In this document: piece by piece, positions 39,217 to 50,164 of the stretch
Numbering within the stretch: the first letter of the stretch is position 1
Layout of the letters: every line of letters starts with the position of its first letter
Assembly: GCA_002914805.1 (NCBI GenBank)
Contig: JXTB01000214.1
Location: forward strand, 112,036-176,035
Direction of reading: 5' to 3'
DNA from: Parasponia andersonii
Lineage: Eukaryota; Streptophyta; Magnoliopsida; Rosales; Cannabaceae
Length of the DNA: 64,000 bases
Position numbers and translations under genes: made by a program
The notes under the pieces: generated by a model
Database searches by the model: none
Seen by the model: only the letters and a program-made list of their open reading frames with translations
Told to the model about the DNA's origin: nothing

Positions 39217-39352
39217 CGTGAATAACGGCAGTAAGATTTGAAGTTACTTTGGAGTTGGCGATGGTGTTTCGAGCAGTTCGCTCATCCAGTCCGATACTGA
39301 GGAAGAGCTCCAAGTTCTTCTCCTTGTCGGAGCTGTTCTCCTGCCCCGGCAT
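31119..39352 (-). CDS. GLNRS: Glutamine-tRNA ligase (GlnRS), cytosolic type, 23 exons
   Basis: From the ATG at 39352, exons lie at 39215-39352, 39049-39099, 38874-38945, 38658-38757, 38334-38429, 38101-38162, 37908-38009, 37725-37817, 37045-37197, 36810-36865, 36369-36459, 36209-36295, 35463-35660, 35280-35378, 33945-34076, 33705-33841, 33509-33608, 33306-33401, 32877-32977, 32279-32384, 32082-32171, 31859-31988 and 31119-31213. They join in phase to 794 aa. The eukaryotic N-terminal RNA-binding extension (about residues 1-230, lysine-rich linker PKKKKEK) precedes the class I core. HIGH lies near 284 ([13 protein letters not shown]) and the KMSKS-like loop is VMSKRK near 505. The anticodon-binding beta-barrels follow. 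It charges tRNA-Gln. Introns after HIGHAK and after IAYRMK begin with GC. It appears fully intact. Confidence 0.96.
32433..32834. mobile_element. hAT-like MITE inside a GlnRS intron
   Basis: The ends GCTATGTTTGGTAGAGAGG and CTCTCTTACCAAACATAGC are inverted repeats. Inside, GTTGTTTGGTATAAAGGAAAG is mirrored by CCTTCCTACCAAACAAC, so the arms fold on each other. The 402-bp element lies in the intron between exons 19 and 20 (32385-32876). The TGTTTGGTA end type is common among hAT-related MITEs. A target duplication was not clear. Confidence 0.75.
33391..33444 (-). repeat. Duplicated 3' splice-site segment of GlnRS exon 18
   Basis: GTAATAACAACCTTTGAACA and TTAATAACAACCTTTGAACA lie 34 bases apart. 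In gene orientation each reads TGTTCAAAG|GTTGTTATTA, i.e. the intron end plus the first exon bases. The inner copy (acceptor at 33402-33403) keeps the protein frame directly. Confidence 0.8.
35463..37044 (-). other. Two GC-AG intron donors in GlnRS
   Basis: In gene orientation exon 9 ends CATGCCAAG|GCAAGT (donor at 37044-37043) and exon 13 ends ATGAAG|GCAAGT (donor at 35462-35461). Using the next GT, four bases later, would shift the frame in both cases. Both keep AAG before and AAGT after the GC, the usual form of this minor donor class. Confidence 0.85.
39179..39213. repeat. (GA)n/(CT)n microsatellite at the GlnRS intron 1 donor
   Basis: In gene orientation the intron opens GTCTCTCT and continues as a CT run of about 35 bases, so the repeat forms the donor site itself. 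Length change could affect splicing. Oxoprolinase copy B has a similar arrangement. Confidence 0.9.
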
Positions 39353-39391
39353 CCTAATCCTATCCTTTCAAACACAATTCCCTTCAAATTT

Positions 39392-39428
<37 letters not shown>
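39392..39428. repeat. (TA)n microsatellite in the GlnRS 5' leader region
   Basis: A TA run lies 40-75 bases upstream of the GlnRS start codon, probably inside the 5' UTR or core promoter. No element is inserted here. Confidence 0.93.
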
Positions 39429-39435
<7 letters not shown>

Positions 39436-39552
39436 TCAGGTTTCGTACTGCGTGCTCTCCAAATCTTCAGTTGCTTGCTCAATTTATTCAAACACGGATT
39501 CAATATAGATCGAAGGTGTTGTCAACGGAAGTGAGGTAGAAATGGAGTCGGC

Positions 39553-39567
39553 TTAGGGTTTTAGGGT
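39553..39567 (-). promoter_or_regulatory. Telo-box pair upstream of GlnRS
   Basis: TTAGGGTTTTAGGG on the plus strand gives AAACCCTAA in gene orientation, about 200 bases before the ATG. Telo-boxes are known to be common in promoters of plant translation genes. Function here is inferred. Confidence 0.6.
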
Positions 39568-39722
39568 ATAGCTCTAGGCTACGTCGTTTCGCACTTGCTT
39601 AAATTCTGTCCCTTTTTTTCTCTCTCTTTCCTTCTTTTTTTTTTTTTATTTTTTTATTTTGAGAGTAAATTCTTATGCTCCTTTTAAAAAGTAAGATAAG
39701 AGAACAAAATATATATATATAT

Positions 39723-40000
39723 GGGCACTAATAGATTTTTTTTTTTTCACTTATGCACAAGTATCAATTTAGCTAATGAAAATTTAGTATGTATATTTTT
39801 TTATTTTTATTTTTTTCACTTATGCATAAGTATCAATTTAGCTAATGAAAATTTAGTATGTATATTTTTTTATTGTAAAAAATAAGAGAGAGAAAGAGTA
39901 TTAATGATGTACGTCTTTTCATGTACTTCATTATAGTTATTGAATTACCATTAGATAGTGATCCAACGACTAAAAAAAAATACCTATTAAATTGGCAACC
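39723..40000 (+). mobile_element. (TA)n-associated MITE copy 7, with internal duplication
   Basis: It begins GGGCACTAATAGATTTTTTT after (TA)n and ends TATTAAATTGGCAACC before another TA tract. A segment starting CACTTATGCA and running to TTTTTTTATT occurs twice (from about 39751 and 39818), so it is 278 bp. It lies about 370 bases upstream of the GlnRS start codon, between it and an unassigned promoter-like region. Confidence 0.85.
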
Positions 40001-40029
40001 ATATATATGTATATAAATAGAGAGGAAAT

Positions 40030-40345
40030 AAAGAATGGGTAGCGTGCGTTTTGGGCCAATGGACTATCCCCTCTGTCACTCTCTCTTTCTCAACCTCGAT
40101 TTTCTCAAGTGAGGCCGTTAGAGGTTTCAGTTTCAAGTACTTCCCTCCGTCTCCCTTTTTCTTCTACTTTGTATGATTCTATCGGCCCTTCCCTTTTAAT
40201 GGCTTCGCACGATCTATTAGATTTTAGATTAGCTTCGTTTTAACTTGCAATTGTCATTCTGCTGTGCTTTTTGTGTAGTATGTCGGCCCAGTATTTAGAC
40301 GTGCTAGTGCCACTTCATTTTTAGGCAAAGTCTTGGTTGAAATTG
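40030..40345 (+). other. Promoter/leader-like sequence without a following gene
   Basis: TTTTGGGCCAATGG (TGGGCC is a site II-type box) is followed by a CT-rich leader, TCTCAACCTCGATTTTCTC, and later TTTTTGTGTAG before an ATG at 40279 (MSAQYLDVLVPLHF then stop). The base composition is like a 5' UTR and its intron, but no exon chain follows. It may be the remains of a gene head or a non-coding transcript. Confidence 0.3.
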
Positions 40346-43300
40346 GGTTAATTTTCATGTCATTCTTCGCAATTTTTTCTCACAAACTATATAAATGTAA
40401 CTAAATAAAAACTATAAAATTACATGAACTTTTTATATTTAGAGTTTAGATTGAACGAGGAAAAAAAAAACTAAATTATATATAAAATTCACTTGTACGA
40501 GATGTAGTTAATGTGTCTGTCCATGTATTGTACTAGTCTGTCATGTTGTATTGTTCTAACAGGTCGAGTCGCGTTTACAAGTATTTTTTTTGTTGTGTTC
40601 AGCATATAGTGCTTAAGTTATAAGTTTGACCTTTATAATTGGATCATGTTAGGTGCAATTTAACAGGATAATTACAAAAAAATGCTTTGAAGTATAATAT
40701 TTTTATTACAAAATTATACATTCACATTTTAAATATCTTCTACGTACAAATTAATAATTTGTGCTAATTATTTTAAGTTAGTTTCATTTAATTTTTTATG
40801 TTAGTCAGCAAAAATAAGATATGTTCAATTTAGATTCTGTATTTAGTGATAAATTTATTAGTTAATTTGTATACATAATGTATAAATTTATAGAGATTTA
40901 AAATATAAAAATATAATTTTATACAAACAAAATAGAAAAAGAAAAGAAAAGAAACTCCATTAGAGGAGGAGTCTTGAGATTGCCAACAAAAAATAAGGAG
41001 AAAAAAAACTAGTGCAAAATCAATGTACAACAATCCAAGTCATTATTTGAAACCCAAGATAAAAAATCTTTCAAAAAAAAAAATAACACACACAGTAAGA
41101 ACAATTAAATTATAGATTATATTAATACCTCCATATGATATATAGGCATCCTTATTATTTTCAAAAAGATTAGAAAGGACGCCTTAATAAAACCCCCAAA
41201 GCACCTCTTTCCTTTCATTCATCTTTTCTTTCATTTTTTTAAAAAAACTTTATTTTTCCATGGTTTTTGGATTGAATTTCTTATAAATATAACTATTCTT
41301 CACTTCATAATGATTTTTGGAAACAAAGAAAATAAAATCTTAAACAATTTTATTTTAAAGTCTCGAAAATATCACAAAATAATGACGGTTGCTAATATTA
41401 TAGATGAATAATATTATATGTACCAAAATTTTAATACTAATACATATGGTATATGAATTAACATTGTTCAGTTAATGAATACGATTAATTTATTTGTGCT
41501 AATTTCTAACACACCAATTAAATAATGCTAACTCATATATTATATTTATTAGTATTAAAAATTTGGTAATAATTTTAGTACACCTAGCATCATCTATTAT
41601 AAATTTACTTCCAGTTAAATTGCGAGATAATGAATATGTTGATAAGATGAACTTTTATATATTCTTTAATCACCAGTTTAGAAATTCATTTTCGTTTTAA
41701 TATTTAGGTTTTCTCTCTGTTGTTTTTTTTAATGGGTATCCTTCTCTTTCATTCTCTGAATCTCCTTATTTTCCTTGGCTTCTTTCTTTAACTATTGTTT
41801 AGCTATTCCAAAATGAGAAGAAGAAATACGAAGCAAAATTAGAATGGACGTGATCAATATAGGAAAAACAAAAAAATAATGAGGAAAAAAGAACAACTAT
41901 AGAAGAAATAATAAGTAAGAAACAGAAAGGAAACCACGAGATGCATATATTAGAAGAGTAAAAAAGAATGAAAGAATATAGGTGCTTTTGTCATTTAAAT
42001 TGTGGGCTTTTATTACATTGTCGTTTATAGTCATTTTGTGAATAATAAAAGTATGAATAGTTAACCTTGGGGTGCAAATATAAGCTCCTATAAAATTAAA
42101 AAATATTAATATTTAAAATTATATTATTACCATCAAAATCATTTATTGATTAAAATATTCCGTATTTATAATTCGTTCATCTATGCTCAAAAAAATTTAA
42201 TTATAAAGAAGTTCGATTTCGTATGAACCTAAATGCTGGATATGTTACTGGATATGTTTGAGAGAGCTGTTAAAAAAATAGGATTTCATTGTTTAATACT
42301 ATATAAAGGCATTTATGTCAGTTTGTAAAAAGATTTTTTTTTTGTAAATAATTAATTAATTAAAAAAAGTGTGGAGAGCCACCTTTTTTTCTAACTCTCA
42401 ATCATCTTTTTTAACACACCCCTCAAATGAACTTGATAAAATCAAACATCCCTAAGAATAAAATTTCTAAAAGTCTAGATATTTTTTAGCTGGATTAAAT
42501 TTTTATAGTCATCGAAAAATATATTGTGAATTCCAAATTATAGCAATTATGAAGACATAAGTCTCTCTCTCTCTCTCTCTCTAAAGATTTAATTTAACGT
42601 TTTTGCTCAAGAATCCTAATCTTTTAATGAGAAAAAGAATAACAATTTTTTTCCAAAAAAAATTTGGAAATTAAGTAATATTCAAACTCTTAGAAGTTGA
42701 TCAATCTATATTATGGGTGTTTATCGGTTAGAATCCTACCTAGTTTAGCTATATTCCATCTAATCTAATTATAGGTTAGATTTAGAAATTATTATCCAAT
42801 CCAATCCAATTTACCTATAAAAACCAATCCAATTCAATCTAACTAGTAATTGGATTGGATCGATTTTTCTAATTGGTTATGAGCAAATTTTTTGAAGATT
42901 TTTTCTAATATATTTCAAATTAAAAGAACAAAAATCAAAATTTATATATCAAAATAAAACTCTAGAGTCTCAAACTCTTAGTCTTTTCCAATTTACTTCT
43001 AAGGAGATATAATCAATCAAGAAAAGAGATGAATATACTACTTAGTTAAGATAGAATTTTCATTTAATTTAGTGTAATAAGGTTTATATTAAGAGAATAC
43101 AAGCCAAAATTTTTTTACAAAACATTTCAATATATTTATTTTTTTTATTAAATTGGACTAGTTCGGTTTTAATTGGATTTTTTACAATGAGATCCGCAAC
43201 CGAACTAATCTAATTAAAATCTAAAATTTAACATCCAATCTAATCTAATTTTTGACGATTGATTTGGATTAGATTGGTCGGTTTAATCGGTTTAATGTAG

Positions 43301-44426
43301 ATTTTGAGCACTCCAAATTTACATGAGATGATTTTGTATCGAGAAAACAACATGTTGAAGAAAGATGAAGGGGTGAGATTGAGATTTTCAAAATTATTGT
43401 GTAAGAAAAGAACTCTTATTTAATTTTTAATTAATGACTAAATTTAGAATAAGGAAAATTTAAAAGGTGTGCATTTAGAAAATGATTAATTTTTAAATTT
43501 TAAAGAGAATCTATTTAAAGAAAAAGTGAGAAGAGAAAAAAGAAATGAGTCACCTTTAGCTGAATAAATTTATATAAATTCAAGAAAATAATTGATATAA
43601 GAATATAATCCGAAGGTTTAATTTGACATTTCAAAATTGAGTTCTATCAAAAAAAAAAAAAAAATAGCATGGGCCAATGGACCATGGCAAGCTAATGACT
43701 TTGAATTTTTGGCACGCGACAAAATGCGTTTGTGCCAATTTAAATAGTTGTATCGACACAACATGAAATGTTTGACAGCTCTAAACACAATTTTAAAAAG
43801 GAAAAAACTATAAAACAATACCAAACATGCCCATGCATTTATGCAAAAAAACGTATATGGATTCCAAATTGAACATGTTAAATTTAGTACATTTTTTTTT
43901 TCAATTTTTGCTTCAATGCTTCTTTTTTTTTTTTTTTTTTGCTGGAAAGCTTCAATGCTATCATGCTAAAATAGAAGCTATTAGTATTAAAATATTAGTT
44001 TTATTTACAAAAAGTGTTTTCAACCTATTATTATATTATTATTATTATATCATCCAACTCTCATCCATTTACTTATTTTATGACAATATTGTTAATTTAG
44101 AACTCATGTCAAATTTTACCATGTTTAATTTTTTGCGTTATATTTAAAATAAAAATACTAAAAAGTATTTCAAATGTAGAATGCCATAGGGGACACAATT
44201 TTTGACCAAATACTAAAATTTAGAACGGGAATGAGATGTGGAACTCTTATTAAAGATAATTTAAGTAATGTCATAGGCGTGACGTGGAAAAAAGCCTTTT
44301 TTAGAGACTCTTATTACCATGGACACGGAGGCACTTGTTGTTTAATTGAGGACCAAAATAACTTTTCCAGTAATTTGAGAGCTAACTAAACAGTTAATCC
44401 TAAAACAGTTCAGTTTACCCCTCGCT
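40346..44426. other. AT-rich intergenic region
   Basis: It holds short AT-rich sequence, a (CT)n run near 42563-42582 and no gene. One candidate DNA element (42715-43316) is given separately. A poly(T) run lies at 43923-43939. Confidence 0.5.
42715..43316. mobile_element. Candidate non-autonomous DNA element rich in AATCCAATC words
   Basis: It opens GGGTGTTTATCGGTTAGAAT and closes GTAGATTTTGAGCACTCCA. AATCCAATCCAATT words in the left part are answered by TTGGATTGGATCG, TTGGATTAGATTGG and CGGTTTAATCGGTTTAA words in the right part, a common style in plant TIR elements. The terminal inverted repeat is short and imperfect, so borders are approximate. Confidence 0.4.
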
Positions 44427-45030
44427 ACTGACCATTAGATACAGAAAAAGAACGTGCCACTCTTTATTCGTTAAAATACAACTTAACAATAATAGCTCTC
44501 ATCGTAATGACCCTCTCCTAAACACAACAATAGCAGTCCATGTCGTCACCTCACCCATTTTTATTTTTAACTTTTTTTTTAATCGTGNAGCGACTTAATC
44601 CCTACTTTTAGCGTTGAAATGAAGTTCAAACTTCTTTGATTCCTTCTTTGGTTTAAAAAGCAGTAACATGAGGTCACTTAAACAACTTAGTAGAACCCCT
44701 TTTACAAATAATTACAATTGACCGCAATAAAACCACAATTTTCCAATGTAATTAATTATGAGTCCATAGTTAAAAAGGATGGAACCTAACTAACAGCATT
44801 AAAAAACCAAAAAAAAAAAAGCCCATGCTCCCATGCATGAGTCCTAGAAGAAACAATATGCAGCTTGCAGGTCAGATCAAAAGGCTCCAGAGAGTCAACA
44901 TCTGATAGCATCCACAGGAATAAGCGACGAAGCTTGCGAGGCATCTGAGATCCTCTGGTTACTGCTTTTCCAAATACCGTGATAATGATTGGAGTACCTA
45001 CATAAAATACAAAATAGACCTGGTTTTGGC
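44427..45030 (-). pseudogene. Broken duplicate of eIF3j: 3' UTR fused to intron 3 sequence
   Basis: The piece 44427-44678 matches the true gene's 3' end at 45376-45620: ACTCTTTATT, CTTAACAATAAT, CCTCTCCTAAA, AATCCCTA and the stop-codon surroundings. Then 44683-45030 jumps to sequence like 47043-47380, inside intron 3 (shared words include AATTACAATTGACC, AATAAAACCACAATTTTCCA and TCTGGTTACTGCTTTTC). The exons that should lie between are absent. It cannot encode protein. The copied poly(A) region supports origin from DNA duplication with an internal deletion, not from an mRNA. Confidence 0.8.
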
Positions 45031-45411
45031 AGAAGTCACCAATATGAAGCATTTTTAGCATTTAGTTGATCAAACCCTCAACGTTTATAGCATTCGTCTC
45101 CTTAACCTACCAAATAAAGTGTACTTGTTGCTCCCTGGCGTTTATTCAGTTTCTGTTTTTAATTCCATTGAGTGCTTGCTTGGTGGGGAAAAATAGCTAA
45201 TTTACAGCCTTTGAGAACAAAGTTTCTATGACTCCATTTTCCATGAATTACTAGTTTCCATCAGAAACCTAAACATATATCAATTCTTACGGTGGTGAAA
45301 GAAGAAGGGAAAAAAAAAAAAAAACTGTTGCAAGATACATATCCAAGCCAATGATTAATCATCCACAAATAACAAAATTGACCACTAGATACAAAAGAGC
45401 ACCTGGCACTC

Positions 45412-45417
45412 TTTATT
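45412..45417 (-). terminator. Possible poly(A) signal of eIF3j
   Basis: In gene orientation AATAAA lies about 185 bases after the stop. The broken duplicate keeps the same word at 44463-44468. Confidence 0.45.
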
Positions 45418-45601
45418 TGTCAAAGAACACCTTAACAATAATAACACTCGTCATAAATAATCTCTCCTAAATATAACAATAGCACTCATCATGTCTGTCA
45501 ATCTTCTCCAAAGGATGCCGGACAACGATTTAATCCCTATTTTGTAGTGTTGAAATAAAATTCAAATTTCTTTCTTTCCATCTTTTGGTGGAAAAAAGCA
45601 C

Positions 45602-48600
45602 TCACATAAAGTCATAGTCATCAACCTCATCATAGGCATTGACAACGAGGTCATCATCCGGCTTATCAACATGGAGTTGCTTTTTCCTGGCACCTGAAAT
45701 AGAAAGGAAAACATTTTAGAAATACAAACTTAAGTCATGACAACTGTCGTTATGATTGATGTGACTAGCTCTAATATCTTAATGGCAAGTTATAATACTC
45801 TTGGCATAAGAAAGACATGCTGTATCCTATTAGCTTACATCATAGAAAGAATAAAAAGATTTTGGGTTAGATAGTTTTAGAAAGTAACTAATCTAACTTG
45901 GTATGAGATTGGCTCAAAATTTCAGATTTCAAAAAGAGGCTTCATACCACCGATATCTTGTTCAATGGCGTATTAGGTTCACAAGAATATGTTCACAGTC
46001 TGCCTAGAAAAATAGGTTTGTTGTTAGTAAAATTCATAGGGGACTTTTAGGGGGAAGGTTATGATGAAGTATGTAAAAATCATTTAATTGCTGGAATATA
46101 GTTTCGAGAAGTTAAAAACGAAGTGGTTTGGGAGTTGGCAAATTGAAATTTAAGTCTCTTGTGTTTTATATGTTAGGTCTACTGCTTTGGATGCCTTATC
46201 CTCTCCTGTAATTTGTACTTCAAATTTTCATCAATAAAAGCTTTGTTTCTTATGAAAACAAGAATCTGTTCACGGACAAGAGAGTAAATTTACACAACTG
46301 CAGAAGAGTTGCACGAGGATATTTGGAAGTACATAAGCCAAAGAACATAATATTTTGAATTCAAGATGTGAGTATTTCTCTTCAAAAATATATATACATA
46401 TCAAACATCGAAGCAGTGTTGCTGTTAGTCGTCGCCTACTAAATCCTTGTGTATCTTTCTGTTTATATATATAGAGCCAATAGTAATTTCTTTTGCTTCC
46501 CAAAACAAAAGAACCAAGTGAAACAAAACTAAAACATAATGGAGTCATCAAATGAGAAGAAAAATAATAGACTTGTACCTGTCTTCTTTTTACCAGCATT
46601 GGCCTCCTTTTCCAACTTTAGCTTCTCATTTGCAATTGCTGCGATAGAAGATGCAACATCTTTTGCATCTGCCGCTTTCAATGAATTCATAGACAGTCTC
46701 ATAACTGCCTTAAGCAGACCAATATAATGGAAACTTTTCTGCGATAAAAAGCTAAAATTAGAAATCTGTTAAAATCAGACAAACCTTAGTAATAGATAAT
46801 AGTCAATTCTAGAAGAACCTCAAATGGTAGAAGTCTATGAGAAATGAGTTCTGCATATTCCTGAAAATCACTTTCAGATTTGGGAATGAAATTATCAAGG
46901 GTTTTATCATCGCTGCCTTTCGTAGAAAATAATTCCTTTGTCGATTTATAATCTGCTTCTTCTACCAGCCTGAAAGGAAGAGATAAAAGCTTCAGCATGT
47001 AGACCTAGTTTCAAAAACTAAACTCTCATACGAAGATTAAATAACTTAGTAGAACACTTTTACACATAATTACAATTGACCACAATAAAACCACAATTTT
47101 CCAAGGTAAATAATTATAAACTTATCCAATCTACGAAACCTGACTTTACAATAAACAGGAGGGAGGCTCAGAAACAGTATTTAAACAAACAAATTAACAA
47201 ATAAAGACCAGTTTCATACATATCAATCCTAGAAAGAAATAATATGCACGTCAGATCAAAGGCTACAAAGAGCCAACACTGGATATCTAAGCAACATGCA
47301 TAGGAATAAGTACTAAAATTCCTAGGTATCTGAGATTGTCTGGTTACTGCTTTTCAAAACACTGTGATTTATGATGTGAGTATATAAGAACAATATACAA
47401 TTCGTCTCATGAAAGAAATCTGACAAACCAAATTGGTTAAAAATGGGCTTAAATGGCCAGGGAGTCACTCAAATTGGTTCCAATGAAGCTGCGCATGACA
47501 CAGCTTTAGACTCAGTACACATGGAGAATACTATATATTACCACTACAGCGTATAAAATTCATACAGTCAACCCATCCACAGTGAAACATTAAACATCGA
47601 ACATTTACCTTTGCTGGCGAAGTTTCTCAGCTACAGGATCTAATGGATCTGGCTCTTCCTTTGTCTCAATGGTTTTAACATTCTTTTCCGCAGCCTTTCC
47701 TGCAGCTTTCTTAGGGGCTTTCTCAGCAGGAGGATTTCTTGCAGGTTCCTGGTCCCACAGCCAAAACAAAAAATGTAACATGACCAAGCAACAAGCTATG
47801 ATGATAGTTTTGTCAGAGGAAAAAGAGACAATAATTCTAACTGGAATGTATTGACCATAACAAGGTGCAATGAAACAGGGGAGCTCTATTGTGATTTTCA
47901 TTAAGACATATTTAAGGACGTTGACTAAGAAGTTTTTTATTCCATAGAAACAATAACATGCAAGCTGGACTGATGGCACATTTGATAGAGAGACTACTGC
48001 TCCCCACTTGTCCCAAATAAATTGGGACCGGTAACAGAAAACAAGAGATCGCAATCGTGTAGCCATTCCAGGAACATAGATACAGATAAAAATACTGCTC
48101 TCAAGTTCAAAATCAGGTTGCAGCAGAAAAAGATCACTACCACATTACAAAGGGACTTTTTAACTCAGATTCAAATTGCTGTTATTCCTCTGTTCATAAG
48201 AGAGAGAATGAATCATAGCCGAGTCAACTTGTTTTTACGTATACATATATATAGCCGTGTCTACATCTAATCATATAAAAATGCAGTTATTTATCACCTC
48301 AGAGTAGCAACTTAAGTTTAAACCATAACACTCATTCTCTGGGTGAATGACATAAAGCCTCCCCAAATTCATAGGTAAATCGTCCAAAGAACATACTCCA
48401 TCAACGAATCTCTCTCATTAGTTTTATAGGCAGGCAGAGTCTTTACTTCCAGTTCTAGAACAAAAAAAGAAACTTAGATCATGAACAAGTACAAATAAAT
48501 TACCTGAGCCGGTTCATCTTCGTCCTCCCATGAATCCTTTACATCATTTTCATCCACATCTTCATCATCCCATTTACTTTCAGGTTGCTCCTTAGTAAGG

Positions 48601-49091
48601 ACAGGCGGAATGTGCTCGTCCTCTGACATAAAAAAACAAGATCAGCAGATTAAATCAATAAAGAAAACAAACTTCAAAGCAAGAATAGAGCAATAGACTG
48701 ACGAAAGAAAACATTGCATCTGGCAAGAGTTGATGAAAAACAACAATATACACGACAAGGGGTGTCCTACTATAGTAATTAATTACGTACCCTTTTAAGT
48801 TATGAAATCAAGTGACAACTAATAATGTAAGAAACGATGAAAAAAATGCAGAAATAACAGAACAATTCAATGGGCCACTTAATTTAGAAGCACGCTGAGT
48901 AAAACAAGCACACCGAGTAAAACATAAATGATTGGGTTAGTTACAAATAGGACCATGATAACAAATTAGCAATAAGTAAACAAGTGGAATTAATAATGTA
49001 AATTGTCTCTGTTTCGTGTAGCATAGTTAAAAAAAAAAAGGGGGGGGGGGGGGGGTTATTTAGAGTAATAAAGACTACCCCAGTCCTCCAT
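45602..49091 (-). CDS. EIF3J: Translation initiation factor eIF3 subunit j, 6 coding exons
   Basis: Exons 49079-49091, 48504-48622, 47609-47748, 46819-46969, 46579-46738 and 45602-45693 join in phase to 224 aa, the usual plant length. The first exon encodes only MEDW and one base; it is needed because the acceptor TATGTCAG cuts off a downstream ATG. The assembled start MEDWEDEHIPP fits the family. The protein has an acidic N-terminus (SKWDDEDVDEND, DSWEDEDE), an alanine/lysine linker, the LRQQRLVEEADYKST block and an acidic C-terminus (VDDYDFM). eIF3j is a loosely bound eIF3 subunit that acts at the 40S mRNA channel. A 5'-UTR intron at about 49148-49479 is likely (donor CAGG|GTATGC, acceptor TGTGCAG). 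Confidence 0.94.
49031..49056. repeat. A10-G17 homopolymer pair in eIF3j intron 1
   Basis: A run of As followed by a run of about 17 Gs on the plus strand. In gene orientation it is a C run then a T run, starting about 22 bases after the exon 1 donor. Long G runs are rare here and prone to sequencing error. Confidence 0.9.
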
Positions 49092-49532
49092 TTGAATTGA
49101 TACTCTGAATTGAATTGAGCAAATCTAGTAGAAAGTAAATATTTATCCTGCACATGAAATAAGATGCAATCACAATCAGACATCAAATATTCGAAATAAA
49201 CAGAATATTTGCATATATGTGTGCATGTATACCCTTTTCTTCCCAAATAAATACAGAGAAGAACCTCATACGCAAACAAAACTCAGCAAAATTATATGTG
49301 TAAGGGAATCAAATAACATGGAGTGAGCATGAACAGAAAAGAGAAATTCAAATATTTGAGCCAAAAAGAGGAAATTGAATAACCCAAAACAATAAATAAA
49401 TAAAAAAAAAACACAAAAAAAAATCCAAAACAATAGACCGCAAAACCCTAAATCACAGACATAGAAGAGGGGCGCATACCCTGTGATCGAGTGGAGAAGA
49501 GAACAGAAGAGATCCAACACTTAAATAAAGAA

Positions 49533-49547
49533 TAATAATAATAATAA

Positions 49548-49579
<32 letters not shown>

Positions 49580-49654
49580 GGACGAGAAGCTGGAGGATCA
49601 ACCGTAGATTAGATTATATCAGAGAAGAAGAAGAAGAAGAAGAAGAAGAAGGAA
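49533..49654. repeat. (AAT)n/(AAG)n trinucleotide repeats in the eIF3j leader
   Basis: AATAATAAT passes into AAGAAGAAG with GAGG interruptions, then a second AAG run at 49624-49652. In gene orientation this is a CTT/TTC-rich leader, as in many plant 5' UTRs. Confidence 0.92.
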
Positions 49655-49710
49655 GAGGCAGTAATGGTGTGCGGCGGCTCTCTGACTCAGACCAGTAGTC
49701 GAGAATGATC

Positions 49711-49728
49711 TAGGGTATTTTAGGGTTA
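49711..49728 (-). promoter_or_regulatory. Telo-box upstream of eIF3j
   Basis: TAGGGTATTTTAGGGTTA on the plus strand gives AACCCTAAAA in gene orientation, just beyond the CTT-rich leader. The same word type lies upstream of GlnRS. Confidence 0.55.
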
Positions 49729-50164
49729 TGCCTCAATTTTTATTTATTTATTTCTTTTGGGTAATTTTCTTTTATTGGTTTGTTAATAGGAAATTAGGAA
49801 TGTGTCTTCTAGCAGTAACTTGTAAAAAAAAAAAAAAAACGAAAAACAGAAAACAAACAAACCTCTTGAGTTTTTATCTTTCAAGGGCATATTTGGTAAC
49901 AAACTTATTTTGTAACAGTTGAAACCAACGCGTTATTGGCACTTCTTAGTATACTCTTTTCACATTTCTTTCCAATAATTTTTTTTTATTACGAAAAAGA
50001 CCCGGGAATGAAATTATTGCTTTGTATTTAAATAATTTCAAAACAAATCTAATTAAAAGGAAAAAAGAAAAACTTCTCCTCGCTTTTCTTTTTCCTGAAC
50101 ACAATTTAACTTCAACCATAATTCCTGGTATATTTTAACGGCCGACTGCCATTAATGTTTTAAC

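Noticed and set aside
48504-48630. eIF3j starting at the ATG at 48628-48630 (MSEDEH)
   Set aside because: That ATG lies within a strong splice acceptor, and the 13-base exon upstream restores the family start MEDWEDE in phase. Kept only as an alternative.
49266-49520. 84-codon minus-strand frame over the eIF3j upstream region
   Set aside because: It overlaps the probable 5'-UTR exon and intron and reads like translated T-rich intron. No conserved family is recognised.
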